This document shows, piece by piece, positions 1-9,711 of a DNA stretch of 20,444 nt. The stretch's first letter is position 1, and the number at the start of each line of letters is the position of its first letter. The notes beneath the pieces were generated by a model, which did not search any database, was not told the origin of the DNA, and saw nothing but the letters and a program-made list of their open reading frames with translations. Origin of the DNA: Chara braunii (lineage: Eukaryota > Streptophyta > Charophyceae > Charales > Characeae); the NCBI GenBank assembly GCA_003427395.1, contig BFEA01000401.1, forward strand, positions 1,406,675-1,427,118, read 5' to 3'. The translations under genes were made by a program, and so were the position numbers.

Positions 1-17
1 GCGACTCAGCTCCCGCC

Positions 18-276
18 AATCAATGAGTCAATCAAAAAAGAAAAGTGAAAAAAGCGTGCGAGTGTGTGTGTGTGTGTGTGCGGCGAGGGGGAGGGGGACC
101 CGTCACCCACCCATCAATCGATCAATCAATCCATCAATTACTTAGTATGTTGTCAGTTACATAGACCCAAGTACGCACCGAACAATGTCATGTAAAACAT
201 GACTTGGCATATCGTAGATGTTCAAAGAGCGGGGTGCCGCTCCGGCCGAATGCGCCAGCTATACCTCTCGTGGATC
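18..276 (+). repeat. Composite AATC/TG repeat, copy A
   Basis: The unit runs in order: an AATC-rich stretch, an A-rich stretch, a short TG run (62-80), a G-rich GGGACCCGTCACC block, more AATC, then unique-looking sequence with TGTTGTCAG (148) and ACTTGGCATAT. The same order recurs about 440-470 bp downstream (439-753), so this is one half of a direct duplication. No coding potential beyond repeat-encoded Cys/Val frames. The family is unknown to me. Confidence 0.75.
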
Positions 277-282
277 CCTGTT

Positions 283-431
283 CTGTGTGTTTTGTCATGT
301 GTGTGTGTGTGTTGTGTGAGTGTATGTGTGTGTGTGTGTGTGTTGTGTAGGTGTATGTGTGTGTGTGTGTGTGTGTGCGAATGTGTGTGTGTGTGTGTGC
401 GTGTGTGTGTGTGTGTGTATGTGTGTGTGCA
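283..431. repeat. (TG)n microsatellite
   Basis: An almost continuous TG dinucleotide tract of about 150 bp, interrupted by short TTG, AGTG and ATG variants. It lies between the two copies of the composite repeat. Open frames across it only encode alternating Cys/Val or His/Thr and are not genes. Confidence 0.95.
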
Positions 432-438
432 TGGAGGA

Positions 439-753
439 GGTGTCAATCAATCAATCAATTGAAAAAAAACAAGCAAAAAAAACAAGTAAAAAAAACGCGC
501 GAGTGTGAGTGTGTGCGTGTGCGTGTGTGTGGAGAGGGGTGGATGGGGACCCGTCACCGACCATCAACCAATCAATCAATCAATCAATCGAAAAAGAAAA
601 AACGTGAAAAAAATGTGTTGTCAGGCTCATCGACCCGGGTGCGCACTGAACAGTGTCATGGTGAACCTGACTTGGCATATTGTAAACGTTCAAAGAGTGG
701 GGTGCCGTTATGACCGAGTGCGCCAACTATACTTATCGTGGATACCTGCGACA
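439..753 (+). repeat. Composite AATC/TG repeat, copy B
   Basis: Second copy of the unit at 18-276. TGTTGTCAG recurs at 616 (468 bp from the first). It is followed by a diverged version of the same roughly 120-bp tail, including ACTTGGCATAT, GTTCAAAGAG, GGGGTGCCG and CGTGGAT. Differences are mostly substitutions plus a longer A-rich spacer. A third, partial relative (G-rich block followed by AATC) occurs near 15440-15600. Confidence 0.75.
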
Positions 754-861
754 GAACAGGGTGCCGCGAGGTACTACAACTTACCACCACCTAAGGAGAT
801 GTCACCATTAGGTGAGCTTATCCTTGTCAATATACTAACCCACATGTAGCGGCTTTCACAT

Positions 862-1381
862 AACAAAAAAATTCCCACCAGAAATGAAAATTGAAAAAAC
901 ATTTCATAAAAAAAAATCCTTCATATTTATAAATTATTATTTCAATGTTTGTCAAATCTTAAAATTTTCAGTTTTACTTGATAAATTCCCGTCCAAATAT
1001 GAGTTTTCCCTTCCAACTACATCTATTTGTTCAAGATGGAATGGAAGTCTGGACGAGTTTATGAAATGTTTTAATTAAACTTTCATTTTACTACAAACAA
1101 ATATCTTCTAATTTAAATTGGATTAACCTATTTACGACTGGAAATCCTTACTTAGAATGACAGTCAAATTAAAATATTTCATGAACTCATCCAGACTTTC
1201 ATTCCATCTCTAGCATGTAGCTCAAATCAGAAGGGATACCTTATTTTTGGAAGGAAAGTTTTCAAGTAAGACAGAAAATTTTAAAATTCGAATGATATTT
1301 TTTAAGGTGAAATGAAAATTGAAAATTTTGAATATAATTTTACTATAGCATGATTATTTAACTCTGGGAATTTTTTCTGTT
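862..1381. mobile_element. Foldback / long-inverted-repeat MITE, about 520 bp
   Basis: Both ends match as inverted repeats: AACAAAAAAATTCCC at 862-876 and its near complement GGGAATTTTTTCTGTT at 1366-1381. The arms remain alignable most of the way inward. The inner 43 bp (1034-1076 against 1167-1209) differ at only four positions, all transitions. A loop of about 90 bp (1077-1166) separates them. The element is AT-rich, has no coding capacity and could fold into one long hairpin. A target duplication is not clear; only CAT next to each end is suggestive. It may be a non-autonomous DNA transposon or a Foldback-type element; the superfamily cannot be assigned. Confidence 0.75.
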
Positions 1382-2057
1382 GCATGTCGTGCCAGAGATA
1401 GGCTAGCCTTGGGCATTGCTTAGTCTTTGGAGCATTGAGGAAATGCGCGGTAGTATGCCCAGCCTCTTAGCTCAATCGCGACTCATCGCTTAGGGCGCCG
1501 AACTCCTAACTTCAGTCGCGTAAGCTCTACCTGGTAACTCGATTAGACCTTGGTCATATATGACCTTTAACTCTAAGGCTCACGCTGACCTGTGTAACCT
1601 TAGATATCACAAGGAGACGAAGATGCTCCTTGTGTAATCGACCGAACCCTCAATAAGAGAGCGATCCCCTCAACGTGCGTTGGGTATCAACCTTACACGA
1701 CGGGGAGTCGGGCCTCAGCCACACACCCATCATACGGAGGGACCTAGTTTGAGCCACACATAATAAATAGATAAGGTGAGGAGATGTCATTTCATTTAAC
1801 ATAAACTGAAAATATCCACAGGTTCTATGACTTTGACCGTGTATGAAAGGAGATGGGTTATTGGCCTGTGGTGCACATACAAGAGAAATAGGCCTTTGGC
1901 CTCTCAATAAAACACAAAAACCAAAATCAGGCAAGCAAAAAACTTGAAAAAACTGCATCTCATTGAGATGCACGTCATAGAGAACCAAAGTCTTTTCCAC
2001 TAAGTAGAATCAAAGTGAAACCTTGCTGACATGCTGGGGTCTATGAAACCGCGCGCT
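1382..2057. other. Unassigned intergenic sequence with two hairpins
   Basis: No gene recognised. Two perfect 9-bp stems stand out. CACAAGGAG/CTCCTTGTG pair at 1608-1616 and 1626-1634 around a 9-nt loop, and TGCATCTCA/TGAGATGCA pair at 1954-1972 around one base. A 116-codon open frame on the - strand (1650-2000) resembles no family I know and has no splice or polyadenylation context to support it. Confidence 0.5.
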
Positions 2058-2140
2058 GATTGAGCGCATGATCGGCGCTAAAGTTTTTTAGCACCGCTCA
2101 ATCCCGCGCTCAAAGCGCCTTGAGCAAGGTTTGAGCGACC
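2058..2140. repeat. Paired GC-rich stem-loops (GAGCGC motif)
   Basis: GATTGAGCG (2058-2066) pairs with CGCTCAATC (2095-2103). Immediately downstream, CGCTCAAA and TTTGAGCG form a second perfect 8-bp stem. The words GCGCTCAA and TTTGAGCG recur inside the tract and again near 3862-3880. Likely the end or a subterminal region of an older repeat; family unknown. Confidence 0.5.
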
Positions 2141-2213
2141 GCGGGGATATTTTGTTTTGGGGTAAAAAATGATATATATATATATATATCGTCAAATAGA
2201 GTATATATATACA

Positions 2214-2969
2214 CAAGGTCACCAGCCCGTACGTACTGAGGTCATCGGGCAGACCTCCGTAAGTACGGGCGTTCGGGGTTCCGTACGGGGTCCGAACCCC
2301 ACGGCGTTCGACCCCCGCCAAAAATTATTTCGGGGCCTAAAAATAATTATTTTTTCTGAATTTTGTTTTATGAGTTCTCTATGACGTGGGGTACATGCAT
2401 GTAAATTTTCAAGTCATGTGGCTAAGCCAAATAATAATTAAAAATCGCCAAAGATGGCGGTGTCAAAACGTGCTCGCTTACGTATTTTTTCACTTTTTAC
2501 TTTTTTTTTTAAGTTTAGTTCGGGGTCTAAACAATTTTATTACTTTTTGAAACCTTTTAAGTGGGTTTCTTATTATGTGAAGTATACATCTGTTAATTGT
2601 CAGGGCATTTAGCTATGCCAAAAAAAAATGAAAAATCGCCAAAGATGGCGGTGTCAAAAACATGCTCGTGCACTCACTAAATTTAATTCTCTTTTTATTT
2701 TTATTTATTTTATTATTAATATTTATTTTCTGTATTTTATTTTATTTCATATTTGGTAAGGAATTTGGATGTAATGCTTGGGCAAATCTTGTTTAATTTA
2801 TTTTTCTCCATAACATATCGTTTTTTTATTTTTTTTTGATGGATTTTTTTTTTTAATTATTTTTTGGGTCCGCATTCGGCCCGAACGGCCGAACGCATCC
2901 CGAAGGGGTCCCATACGTTTGGGCGTTCGGGTTCGGGCGTTCGGCCCGTCCCGAACGCCGGTTACCCTG
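2214..2969 (+). mobile_element. hAT-like non-autonomous element, copy 1 (756 bp)
   Basis: The terminal inverted repeats are CAAGGTCACCAGC at 2214 and, on the complement from 2969, CAGGGTAACCGGC (10 of 13 match). The flanks TATATACA (2206-2213) and TATATATA (2970-2977) could be an 8-bp target duplication, but they lie in TA-rich DNA and prove little. Both subterminal regions carry many CGTTCGG/CCGAACG words, the arrangement expected for transposase binding sites. The interior is AT-rich and non-coding. Its order of blocks is colinear with the - strand element at 16317-17056, which has a perfect target duplication. The CAGGG ends and 8-bp duplications in the family point to the hAT superfamily; mobilisation would need a transposase from elsewhere. 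Confidence 0.8.
2329..2710 (+). repeat. Internal 190-bp tandem duplication of the hAT-like element
   Basis: TTCGGGGCCTAAA (2329) and TTCGGGGTCTAAA (2519) start two diverged units. Each contains the conserved AAAAATCGCCAAAGATGGCG word (2440 and 2631) followed by GTGTCAAAA. The - strand copy at 16317-17056 carries the same two units, so the duplication predates the spread of both copies. Confidence 0.75.
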
Positions 2970-3050
2970 TATATATATATATATATATTGTTTTGCGGTA
3001 AAAAATGCTATAAAAAAAAAACTTGTTATATTTAAAAAAAAATCAAAAAC

Positions 3051-3084
<34 letters not shown>

Positions 3085-3263
3085 TTTTTTTTTCACGGAG
3101 ATTGTTTGGTAGGCAACCAATAAAAAAAAAGAGGTTGTATATCTTTTGGAGATCTACAACCCCATTTTTTAATTTTATTTTTAAAGTTTATATGTATGTT
3201 AAAAGAATGAAAAAAAAAAAAAAAAAAAAAAAAACCAACCCCATTTTTTAATTTTATTTTTAA
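2970..3263. repeat. AT-rich tract with poly(A) runs and a 79-bp duplication
   Basis: Contains an A run of about 30 (3053-3082) and another of about 24 (3210-3233). CAACCCCATTTTTTAATTTT at 3157 recurs at 3236, 79 bp later, and extends through ATTTTTAA in both copies. After the first copy the sequence continues uninterrupted. After the second it is broken by the element at 3264-3552, which makes the first copy a related empty site. No gene. Confidence 0.8.
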
Positions 3264-3552
3264 CTAAGCTACCAGAGTGACCCGGGGTCACTTGCCCAGC
3301 CGGGCCAAAAATAATAAAAAAAATTGAAATAAAAAAATTATTTGTAAATTTTATTTTTTATTCTAAATTTGATGAAGAATTTCGATGTGCCCTGAGGCAA
3401 AACTTATTCCGTTTATTTTTCTGCATAACATAGTTTTTTTTCGGATTTTTTGGATTTTTTGGATTTGTTTTTTTTTTTTTTTTGCTGGGACCTTCCCTGG
3501 TCCTTGCACGGGCTGGCCACCTGGGACCCGGGCGGCCCGGCTGGTAGCCTTG
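3264..3552 (+). mobile_element. hAT-like MITE, copy 2 (289 bp) with perfect 8-bp target duplication
   Basis: ATTTTTAA occurs directly before (3256-3263) and after (3553-3560). The ends CTAAGCTACCAG and, on the complement, CAAGGCTACCAG match at 10 of 12. The interior holds one block (about 3360-3440: TGAAGAATTTCGATG, GAGGCAAAACTT, TGCATAACATAG) shared with copy 1 and with the - strand copies, so this is a short derivative of the same family. GC-rich ends flank an AT-rich core with T runs. Excising the element and one ATTTTTAA leaves a sequence matching 3157-3220. Confidence 0.88.
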
Positions 3553-3640
3553 ATTTTTAAAGTACATATGTATGTTTAAAAAAATGAAAAACACAAAAAA
3601 CAGAAAAACAAAACAAAACACACTCATAGACAACCGCCCC

Positions 3641-3816
3641 CACAAACACACACACGTAGACACACACATACACACACACACACACACACACTCACACATC
3701 TACACATACAGATAAACACAAACACACACACACACACACGCACACCCCAACCCCCCAACCCCCCAACCAACGAACCTCCCCCCCCACCAAAAATTAACCC
3801 CACCCCCCTTTTCTTT
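3641..3816. repeat. (CA)n microsatellite grading into a C-rich tract
   Basis: CA dinucleotides with short TA/GA interruptions run from 3641 to about 3746, followed by repeated CCCCCAACC-type runs to about 3816. Not coding. Confidence 0.9.
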
Positions 3817-4505
3817 TTTCCCGCGCAACCCCCTCAGGTGCACACTTTTTTTTTTTTTTAAGCGTTTTGAGCACTTTGAGCGTGGGGGGTTCTCTTTCGA
3901 GTTAGGCAGTCCTCTGACTTCTAGTAAAAAAATCATTCGATTGGATCTCGCCGGTCTCACCTATAGGCTGTAGCGCTTCGAGATGTCGTTTAGTCGTCTG
4001 TCCCCAATACGATAGGCGATCTGCCCGCATGTAGTATTTCACCACTCCGACTAAGGCCTTGCTGGTTTTGACCTACCGCAGGCAGAGGGCCGAAGGCCAG
4101 CGTGCATTCGCATGCTTCCCCAAGTGCACAAGGCCGAAGGGCTGCAGGGTATGCTTCCCCGAAAACGATCGCTCTTCGAGCTGCCTCATCTCGTATAGGC
4201 GCCAGGGGGCGCGCTCGTGCTTACGCGCGCTCATATGGTTTCATAGGCGAGGGTAATACAATCAAACGACATCTGATTCACACAATGCACACGGAGTCAA
4301 CCCTTTGTTCACCCCAACTCATTGTCCCACTCACCCCCAAACTTCATACAGTCAGGTAATCCTTTTCCTTTTGGTCAATCCCGCAATCCGACTTAGCCAC
4401 AGAAGGACCCTTCAGACTAACACAAACCTTTTAAATGACGACCTGGAAAAAAAAATGCCATTTCCTATAAGGTCTGCTCTAGGGTGATGGTATCGAAGAG
4501 TAGGT
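3817..4505. other. Unassigned intergenic sequence
   Basis: No gene supported. A short local duplication is visible: GGCCGAAGG followed by ATGCTTCCCC at 4088 and again at 4132 (44-bp offset). Open frames of 60-85 codons across it contain repeat-derived peptides and resemble no known protein. Confidence 0.5.
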
Positions 4506-4861
4506 GTTGGTTTAGTTGGCAAACCAACTTGCTATCTCAGGATAGCAGAATGTAGTCTCGTACTATAGACTCATGAAGAGTCTCTTTAAAACAATCCTTT
4601 GATGGAGATGACATGTAAAACATACACAGGCCAGCATGATTGCAATGCTCTTACTACCGGGGTGACTATCTACATGAAGTTCAAGTAGAACTTCAGATCT
4701 ACTGGAGGATGAGAAAATTCAGACGACGCTTCTCCTAGGGCAGTAGGCTCCCAAAATATGGATAAACCCAAATACTAAGAGGAAGTCCACTGACTTAGGT
4801 AGTGGTTGGCTAAGACCTCTATCTAGTATGAGTTTGGTCAGCACTTTCCTGTAGGAAAGTG
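4506..4861. other. Cluster of six short stem-loops
   Basis: Perfect stems with small loops occur in succession: GTTGGTTT/AAACCAAC (4506-4528), GCTATC/GATAGC (4531-4546, loop TCAG), AGACTC/GAGTCT (4567-4583), AGCAT/ATGCT (4633-4649), TGAAGTTC/GAACTTCA (4675-4695, loop AAGTA) and CACTTTCC/GGAAAGTG (4842-4861, loop TGTA). This density could mean a structured transcript, but no known RNA family, group I or group II intron core was recognised. Confidence 0.45.
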
Positions 4862-5116
4862 ATATCCCAAGATCCATACAAGGCGAAAGACGGGATCAAA
4901 CTTCCACGTCAAACCTAAACCAACCATCTAGTCAAAGCTTACCTAAGGCTCTATCACATGGCGAGTATCTATGCAGTTAACTACGAAGGACACCCATAGC
5001 ATCCCAATCATAAGGCAAAGCGGGATAGTTCACTCTTCCAGAAATCTTAGTTATGTAAGTAGCATGGGTATCAAGAGAGAGAGAAATATGCATAACCAAG
5101 ACTAATCCATCCACCT

Positions 5117-5241
5117 TTCGACTTCTGCGGTGTCTTATGAGAAGCTACAAGCAAAACTTCGACTTTTGCAGTGTGTCTAATGAGAAGCCACAAGCAAACC
5201 TTCGACTTCTGCGGTGTGTGTTATGAGAAGCCACAAGCAAA
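5117..5241 (+). repeat. 42-bp tandem repeat, three units
   Basis: Units begin at 5117, 5158 and 5201, each starting TTCGACTT and containing a TGCRGTGT word, TGAGAAGC and ACAAGCAAA. Spacing is 41 and 43 bp. The core resembles the CTTCGGCGGTGG-type words of the degenerate satellite downstream, so this may be its upstream end. Confidence 0.85.
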
Positions 5242-5349
5242 CCACGACACAATCAGACCAATCCTAGCATGGGCTACCCATCCATCTCCCAACTTTTGTA
5301 GTAGCCCAGTGTAACTAACTCCTATCCTAACCTTTAGCATTGTTAACAA

Positions 5350-6870
5350 TATAGGGCATATGCCATCCTTTCACCTTTCGCCTTCTTCGGCGGTGGCTAA
5401 GTGCATATGACTCACTTTAACCAAATAGTATGCGAGATATAAGTCACCCTTCCACCTTTCGGCTTCCACAGCGACCCATAACCCTATCTTAGTTGTAAGG
5501 TTGCCCCTCCGCCCGAAGGTTTCAGTGAGAACCGCATACCTATACTCTGATCTATCAGCCTCAACCCTACCTAGTAAGGTGTCGATTGCCCCTCGACCCG
5601 AGGATTTCAGCAACAACCCCTCAGCTTTACCCTAACCTATAACTCTAACCCTTTGGGTTTTACCCCTAATTCTTATAGGTGTTGGGTTGCCCCCCCGCTT
5701 TGCACCTTGGCAACTACCCTTTACCCTTACCTCTGACTCAACTTACAATCCTTGATCCTAAACTAAACTTTCATATGAAGGGGTTGCCCCTCCACCCAAA
5801 GGCTTCGGCGGCGGCCCCATACTTCTGACTTATCCTGATATTCGATTTCAACATTCAACCTAGGTGTTGGGCTATCCCTCCGTCATTCTTTATTGGCAGC
5901 CTTTCACCTTTGACTTATCCTATCTTAGATCCTTCCTATGCATCGAGTCACCCTTCTGTCCAAGCGTGTTGGCGGTTACCCCTCCGTCCAACGGTATCGA
6001 TGGTCACCCTTCCGTCCAAAGGATAATCATGGCGATTTCCTCTCCACCCTGACATTGGTGGCTTCCGCTCTTCCCCAAGATATTGGTGGTGCCCCTGAGT
6101 GTCAAAGGTCCTAGTATCATGCATGCGAGGCGCCACCCCTTCACGTACCGCTTCGGCCATGGGCCCCTTTGACATACCATTAGTCATACGAGTGAGGGGA
6201 ACCCTTCCACCTAGGCTTCAGCGGCAAACCCTCACTGCCAGTTCAATCATCAAGCATACTAGCACCCTCCCGCCTTTCAGCCTCCGTGGCGGACCCTCGT
6301 TTCCACGGTGTTAGACATGTAAGCGCGGGGCCACCCCTCTGCCCCTTCGTTTCCGCGGTGGACCCTTGGTTCTGAACGTTAAACCACCAGTACTTGGCCC
6401 AGCTATCGGCTGCGGGCAATTCCCGTTAACGCGCCGGTAGTTGCACGCTTCGGGGCACCGATCCACAATGGCTGGAAGCGCCAGCCAAAATGAAAACAAA
6501 ATGGTGCCCCGGCGGCTCGGCAAAACTTGGCGCGCAGGGGCTATCCCGACTTGGCATCAATAGCTGGGCCAAGTACTGGTGGTTTAATCCGGTAAGCGAG
6601 GGGCCACCCTTCCACCCACGCTTTGGCGGTGGGCCCTCAATATCAAGCAGTTAGCCATACGAGTGATGGACCACCCATCCACTTAATGCTTCCTCGGTGG
6701 ATTCTCACTGGCAACCCGTTAGTCGTATAAGCAAGGGGCCACCCTTCTGCTTACGCTTCGGTGTTGGACCCTCAATGTCATACCAATAGTCATGCAAGTG
6801 AGGGGCCACCCTTCCACCTTCCGACCTTAGTGGCAGACCCTCATTGTCAAGCCAACAGTCAATCAAGTTT
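5350..6870 (+). repeat. Degenerate satellite; about 67-bp units in the 3' half
   Basis: Recurrent words of the form CCACCCTTCCACC, then CTTCGGCGGTGG, then CCCTCA repeat throughout. From 6130 the phase is regular: the GGGCCACCC word starts at 6130, 6197, about 6261, 6328, 6600, 6668, 6736 and 6803, with steps of 64-68 bp. The one large step (6328 to 6600, 272 bp) contains the inserted MITE at 6379-6587. Units are heavily diverged and partly shorter (about 27 bp near 5945-6000). No conserved reading frame; not coding. Confidence 0.85.
6379..6587. mobile_element. MITE with 28-bp perfect terminal inverted repeats, inserted in the satellite
   Basis: TTAAACCACCAGTACTTGGC begins the left terminal repeat (6379-6406), and the right end (6560-6587) is its exact complement over 28 bp. 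TTAA sits at both extremities, so the target duplication could be TTAA, TTA/TAA or TA; the palindrome makes these indistinguishable. The inside is about 150 bp, non-coding, with nested inverted words (CGGGGCACC near 6452 against GGTGCCCCG near 6514; TGGCTGG/CCAGCCA). Removing 205 bp restores a 67-bp spacing in the host satellite. Candidates are piggyBac-like, PIF/Harbinger-like or Tc1/mariner-like; the end sequence does not decide. Confidence 0.92.
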
Positions 6871-7074
6871 GGCTCGTATCTGAATTATCTTTACTACATT
6901 CATAGAGACAAGATAAAACAAACAAGAGATAAAACATTCTTAAAAATAGCATATTCCATATCTCATTCCAGCACATACATGGTTGCAGAGGAACAGATAT
7001 AGGTAGGGGGGCATAAAGATGGCAAAAGGATGGGATCCTACCTGCACTTCCTTGCCTCCAGAGTCCCGCCTTGA

Positions 7075-7860
7075 CTCCGGCAGAGCTCCCACAATCGGTG
7101 GCTTAACCCCCATAGGGCCTTGACGCAGTTCCGTGGGTTGCAGTTGCACCTGCCGCCTTCCTCTCCCGGACCAATGGACTAGACTGAGAGAAGGAAAGGC
7201 AGATAGAGAGAGTTTGGTCGCTCAAGATACAGGAGAGGTACACTGAGCGTAGCATGGAGAGGACCTTGGTAAACTCTTCAAGTCCTGTCAGAGGGCGCTG
7301 CAATGGCAGCCATTCGCTCTGAGATTCTTGACATTGCAGTACAGTCTGAGGCCCTTGATGCCACAATGCAGTTTCATGCCCTGCCAGGCCTCATGCTCCT
7401 TGATCAGAGCCAGCTCCGTTTCCAGATGAGAGCATCAATCCTTCCTATGTTGCCGACATAGTAGCCAAGGTCCCTGCAGCAACGGCCTCAACAAAAAGCC
7501 GTTCTCAAGAAGCAAGTGTCACTGCAACCACACCATTCTGAGGAGGAACCCAACAACAGTCTTGTCAACGGTAGCCTCACCAGCAGCTGCCTCCTTTTCA
7601 GAGTTTCCACCAGCAGCCTTGCCTGCATCAGTGTCACCAGTCCCAGCCTTATGAGTGCTAGCTGCTGCGTAGGACCCGACAACAACAACATCGGTCTCAG
7701 CAGCAATGATGCCGATCCCAGCAACAACAGCGCTGGTTCCAACAATAGCAGCGTCGGTATCAGGAAACGGCAGTACTGACCTCAGTAGGGGCAAGCCACT
7801 AGCTAGGCACCAACCTATCCAACAATGACAACAAATTCATCAGCAGGGATGTGATAGCCC
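7075..7860 (+). other. Gene-like but unassigned sequence with Gln/Asn/Ser-rich open frames
   Basis: Below 7075 (from 6871) nothing is seen. Within this stretch one + frame gives an ATG-initiated frame of 52 codons (7303-7461, starting MAAIRSEILDIAVQSEALDA) closed by two consecutive TAG codons. The same frame then reopens (7465-7779) as an Asn/Ser-rich segment ending in TGA. The opposite strand is Ala-rich over the same bases, as expected from CAG/CAA/AGC-type low complexity. No domain, splice structure or homolog was recognised. It may be a decayed gene, an exon or just a trinucleotide-rich spacer. Confidence 0.2.
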
Positions 7861-8330
7861 AACCAACAGAAGATCCGCCCTCACGTTAGTAGCCTGAGAT
7901 CACCGCGACCCAGATACTTTTTTGCCGAATCATTCAATCGGTAGGAGCGACGGCAGTGTGTGCAAAGGGGAATCTTCCTTCTCTAATTGATAAGGTTCAA
8001 TGAACTTCCCGCAGCACCCTCAGCAGCAACCCGTCCCCTTTTCCTCGTCTGCTACCCATTCTCCACCTTGCTGCTCGCTGCTTTTCTCCTGCCTCTTTCC
8101 TTTTACTTCTTCCTCCATCGCCTTGAAGTTCCTCTCTTTCCCTCTGACTTCTGTTTCTCTTCTCCTTCATGTCGATTCCTTTCCCTTCCAGGCTTCCACC
8201 CAATGCAGAATGATCCCCCTTTAAATTTAGGCAATGTCACAGTACCCTCATACTGTCTCCCAGCTTTGCTGCATCACCGCCGATTGCGCATGCAGCCGAC
8301 CTTCGAAGGGCAGCCAAAACGCTGCTTGAC

Positions 8331-8572
8331 AATAGACCCCAGTCAACAGTCTGCTGCTAAAGCCCCCCTACAACAGAGCCTATCGATCAGCGGCGACATG
8401 CGTTTGCAAAAACATGACGCTAATAGACCACAGTCAACAGTCTGCTGCTAAAGCCCCCCTACAACAGAGCCTATCGCGACATGCATTTGCAAAAACATGA
8501 CGCTCTGAAGATCAGCCACGACCTGCGTTTGAAAAAACATGACGCTCTGAAAACCAGCGACGATATCTCGTC
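8331..8572 (+). repeat. 91-bp tandem duplication plus 42-bp submodules
   Basis: AATAGACC...AACATGACGCT at 8331-8421 repeats at 8422-8504 with an 8-bp deletion after CTATCG. The terminal part (CAGC-CGAC-TGCGTTTG-AAAAACATGACGCT) repeats again at 8505-8546 and partly at 8547-8572. Copies differ at few positions, so the duplication is relatively recent compared with the satellite at 5.3-6.9 kb. Confidence 0.9.
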
Positions 8573-9618
8573 AAAGAGGACAACAATGTCGAGCTGAAGA
8601 ACCAGCAATCATGACGCGTTGAGAGAAGCAGACGCCCTCCCCTCAGTTGCAGAAGCTGCAGTGTCGTGCTCCAAGGAAGAGTAACAGTAGGGCGCACTGG
8701 CGCAGGAAACAACAGTGATGGAACAACTAATAGCACTGGTACACCAGGTATCAACACAACAACTTCAGGCAGCGTTGGTGGTAGCTCGAAACGGTAGCAG
8801 CAGCAGCAGTGCGCCAAGTGTAGCACTTAACAACAGCAAGCTGAGCAGGTTGAAGAAGACCGCAGGTCGGGCCGTGCATGATGTGGGCCAAGGCAGCCCC
8901 GAGTCCCCCGACAACCGTCTCATGACAAGTCGATCTTAACAGCAGGTATAGTACCACCATATGGTGAAGTACAACAGCCTGAGTAGCTCGCTCACAAGTC
9001 ACAAATTCGTCTTGAATGGGCCACAACAGTTAAAAATAGCGGTACAATCATTCATAGGCATTCTTTTCCAAGAGCAACTATCAATTTGGTAGTCACAGCT
9101 CCTACTCACTGGTGCAAGCACCTCCTCCTGCTCCTCTTCTCTGATCACCGTGGCCCATTCTATTCTCTTAATGCCTCCCTACTCCCTACGACGTATCTGG
9201 CCATATCCACGACCAGCTTGGGATGGGATTAATAAAAATGAAGACTGCTGCAGCCTCACCCAACACGCTAAATGAGAACTGGCTTATGCTACAGGTTCGA
9301 CGAGGAAAACTAACGACACAAGTAAAAACAATAATAACAATAATTGGTATACCCAAGCTATCTTTCTGACTCAGTACAGGCAAGGCGAGGCGAGGCTGTG
9401 CAGAACTGTCGTGGCCATTTCCCCTTCTCGGCAGCATCGTCTCCCTGCTTCCTGCCGCTGTCCCTCTTCTCTCTCCCTGTTTTACTCTCACTGCTTATCT
9501 TCATCTCTTGTGATTGAGAAATGAGAGATGGACTTTCTTCTTTCGCTACTCCCGATGCACCTTGCCAGGATCCCCCTTCACAAGAAATCTGCAGGGAAAA
9601 GCAAAGCCGACGATCACA

Positions 9619-9711
9619 ATTAATAATAATAGTAATAATAATAGTAATAAGAATAGTCAAATAATAATAATAAAATAATGATAATGATAATGATAATGAT
9701 AATGATAAAAA
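9619..9711. repeat. (AAT)n / (ATAATG)n microsatellite
   Basis: TAA trinucleotides with AGT interruptions (9619-9675) pass into five or more ATAATG hexamers (about 9676-9708). Non-coding. Confidence 0.92.

Noticed and set aside
199-713. Open frames rich in Cys/Val or His/Thr in the first 700 bases
   Set aside because: They are the translation of (TG)n/(CA)n and AATC microsatellite DNA; long stop-free frames follow automatically from the repeat.
1971-2389. 15-bp inverted match GTTCTCTATGACGTG (1971-1985 on -, 2375-2389 on +)
   Set aside because: A single 15-mer match without flanking similarity is close to chance level for all pairs in a 20-kb window.
4506-4861. Group I or group II intron
   Set aside because: Several hairpins but no domain V-like sequence, no recognisable P/Q/R/S core and no flanking exon.
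5600-5660. Telomere-like CCCTAA words
   Set aside because: Only irregular CTAACC/CCTAAC words in degenerate satellite; no tandem CCCTAAA or CCCTAA array.
5117-6870. CRISPR array
   Set aside because: Repeat units are long, diverged and contiguous, without unique equal-length spacers, and the context is eukaryotic.
7075-9275. Possible reassigned TAA/TAG (Gln) code: two frames (7075-7779 and 8598-9275) lack TGA for about 230 codons, and in-frame TAG/TAA sit beside CAG codons
   Set aside because: TGA-free runs of this length are expected by chance somewhere in six frames of 20 kb. The number of TAA/TAG codons is near random expectation. TAG next to CAG is explained by C-to-T change in CAG repeats. 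No recognisable protein results.
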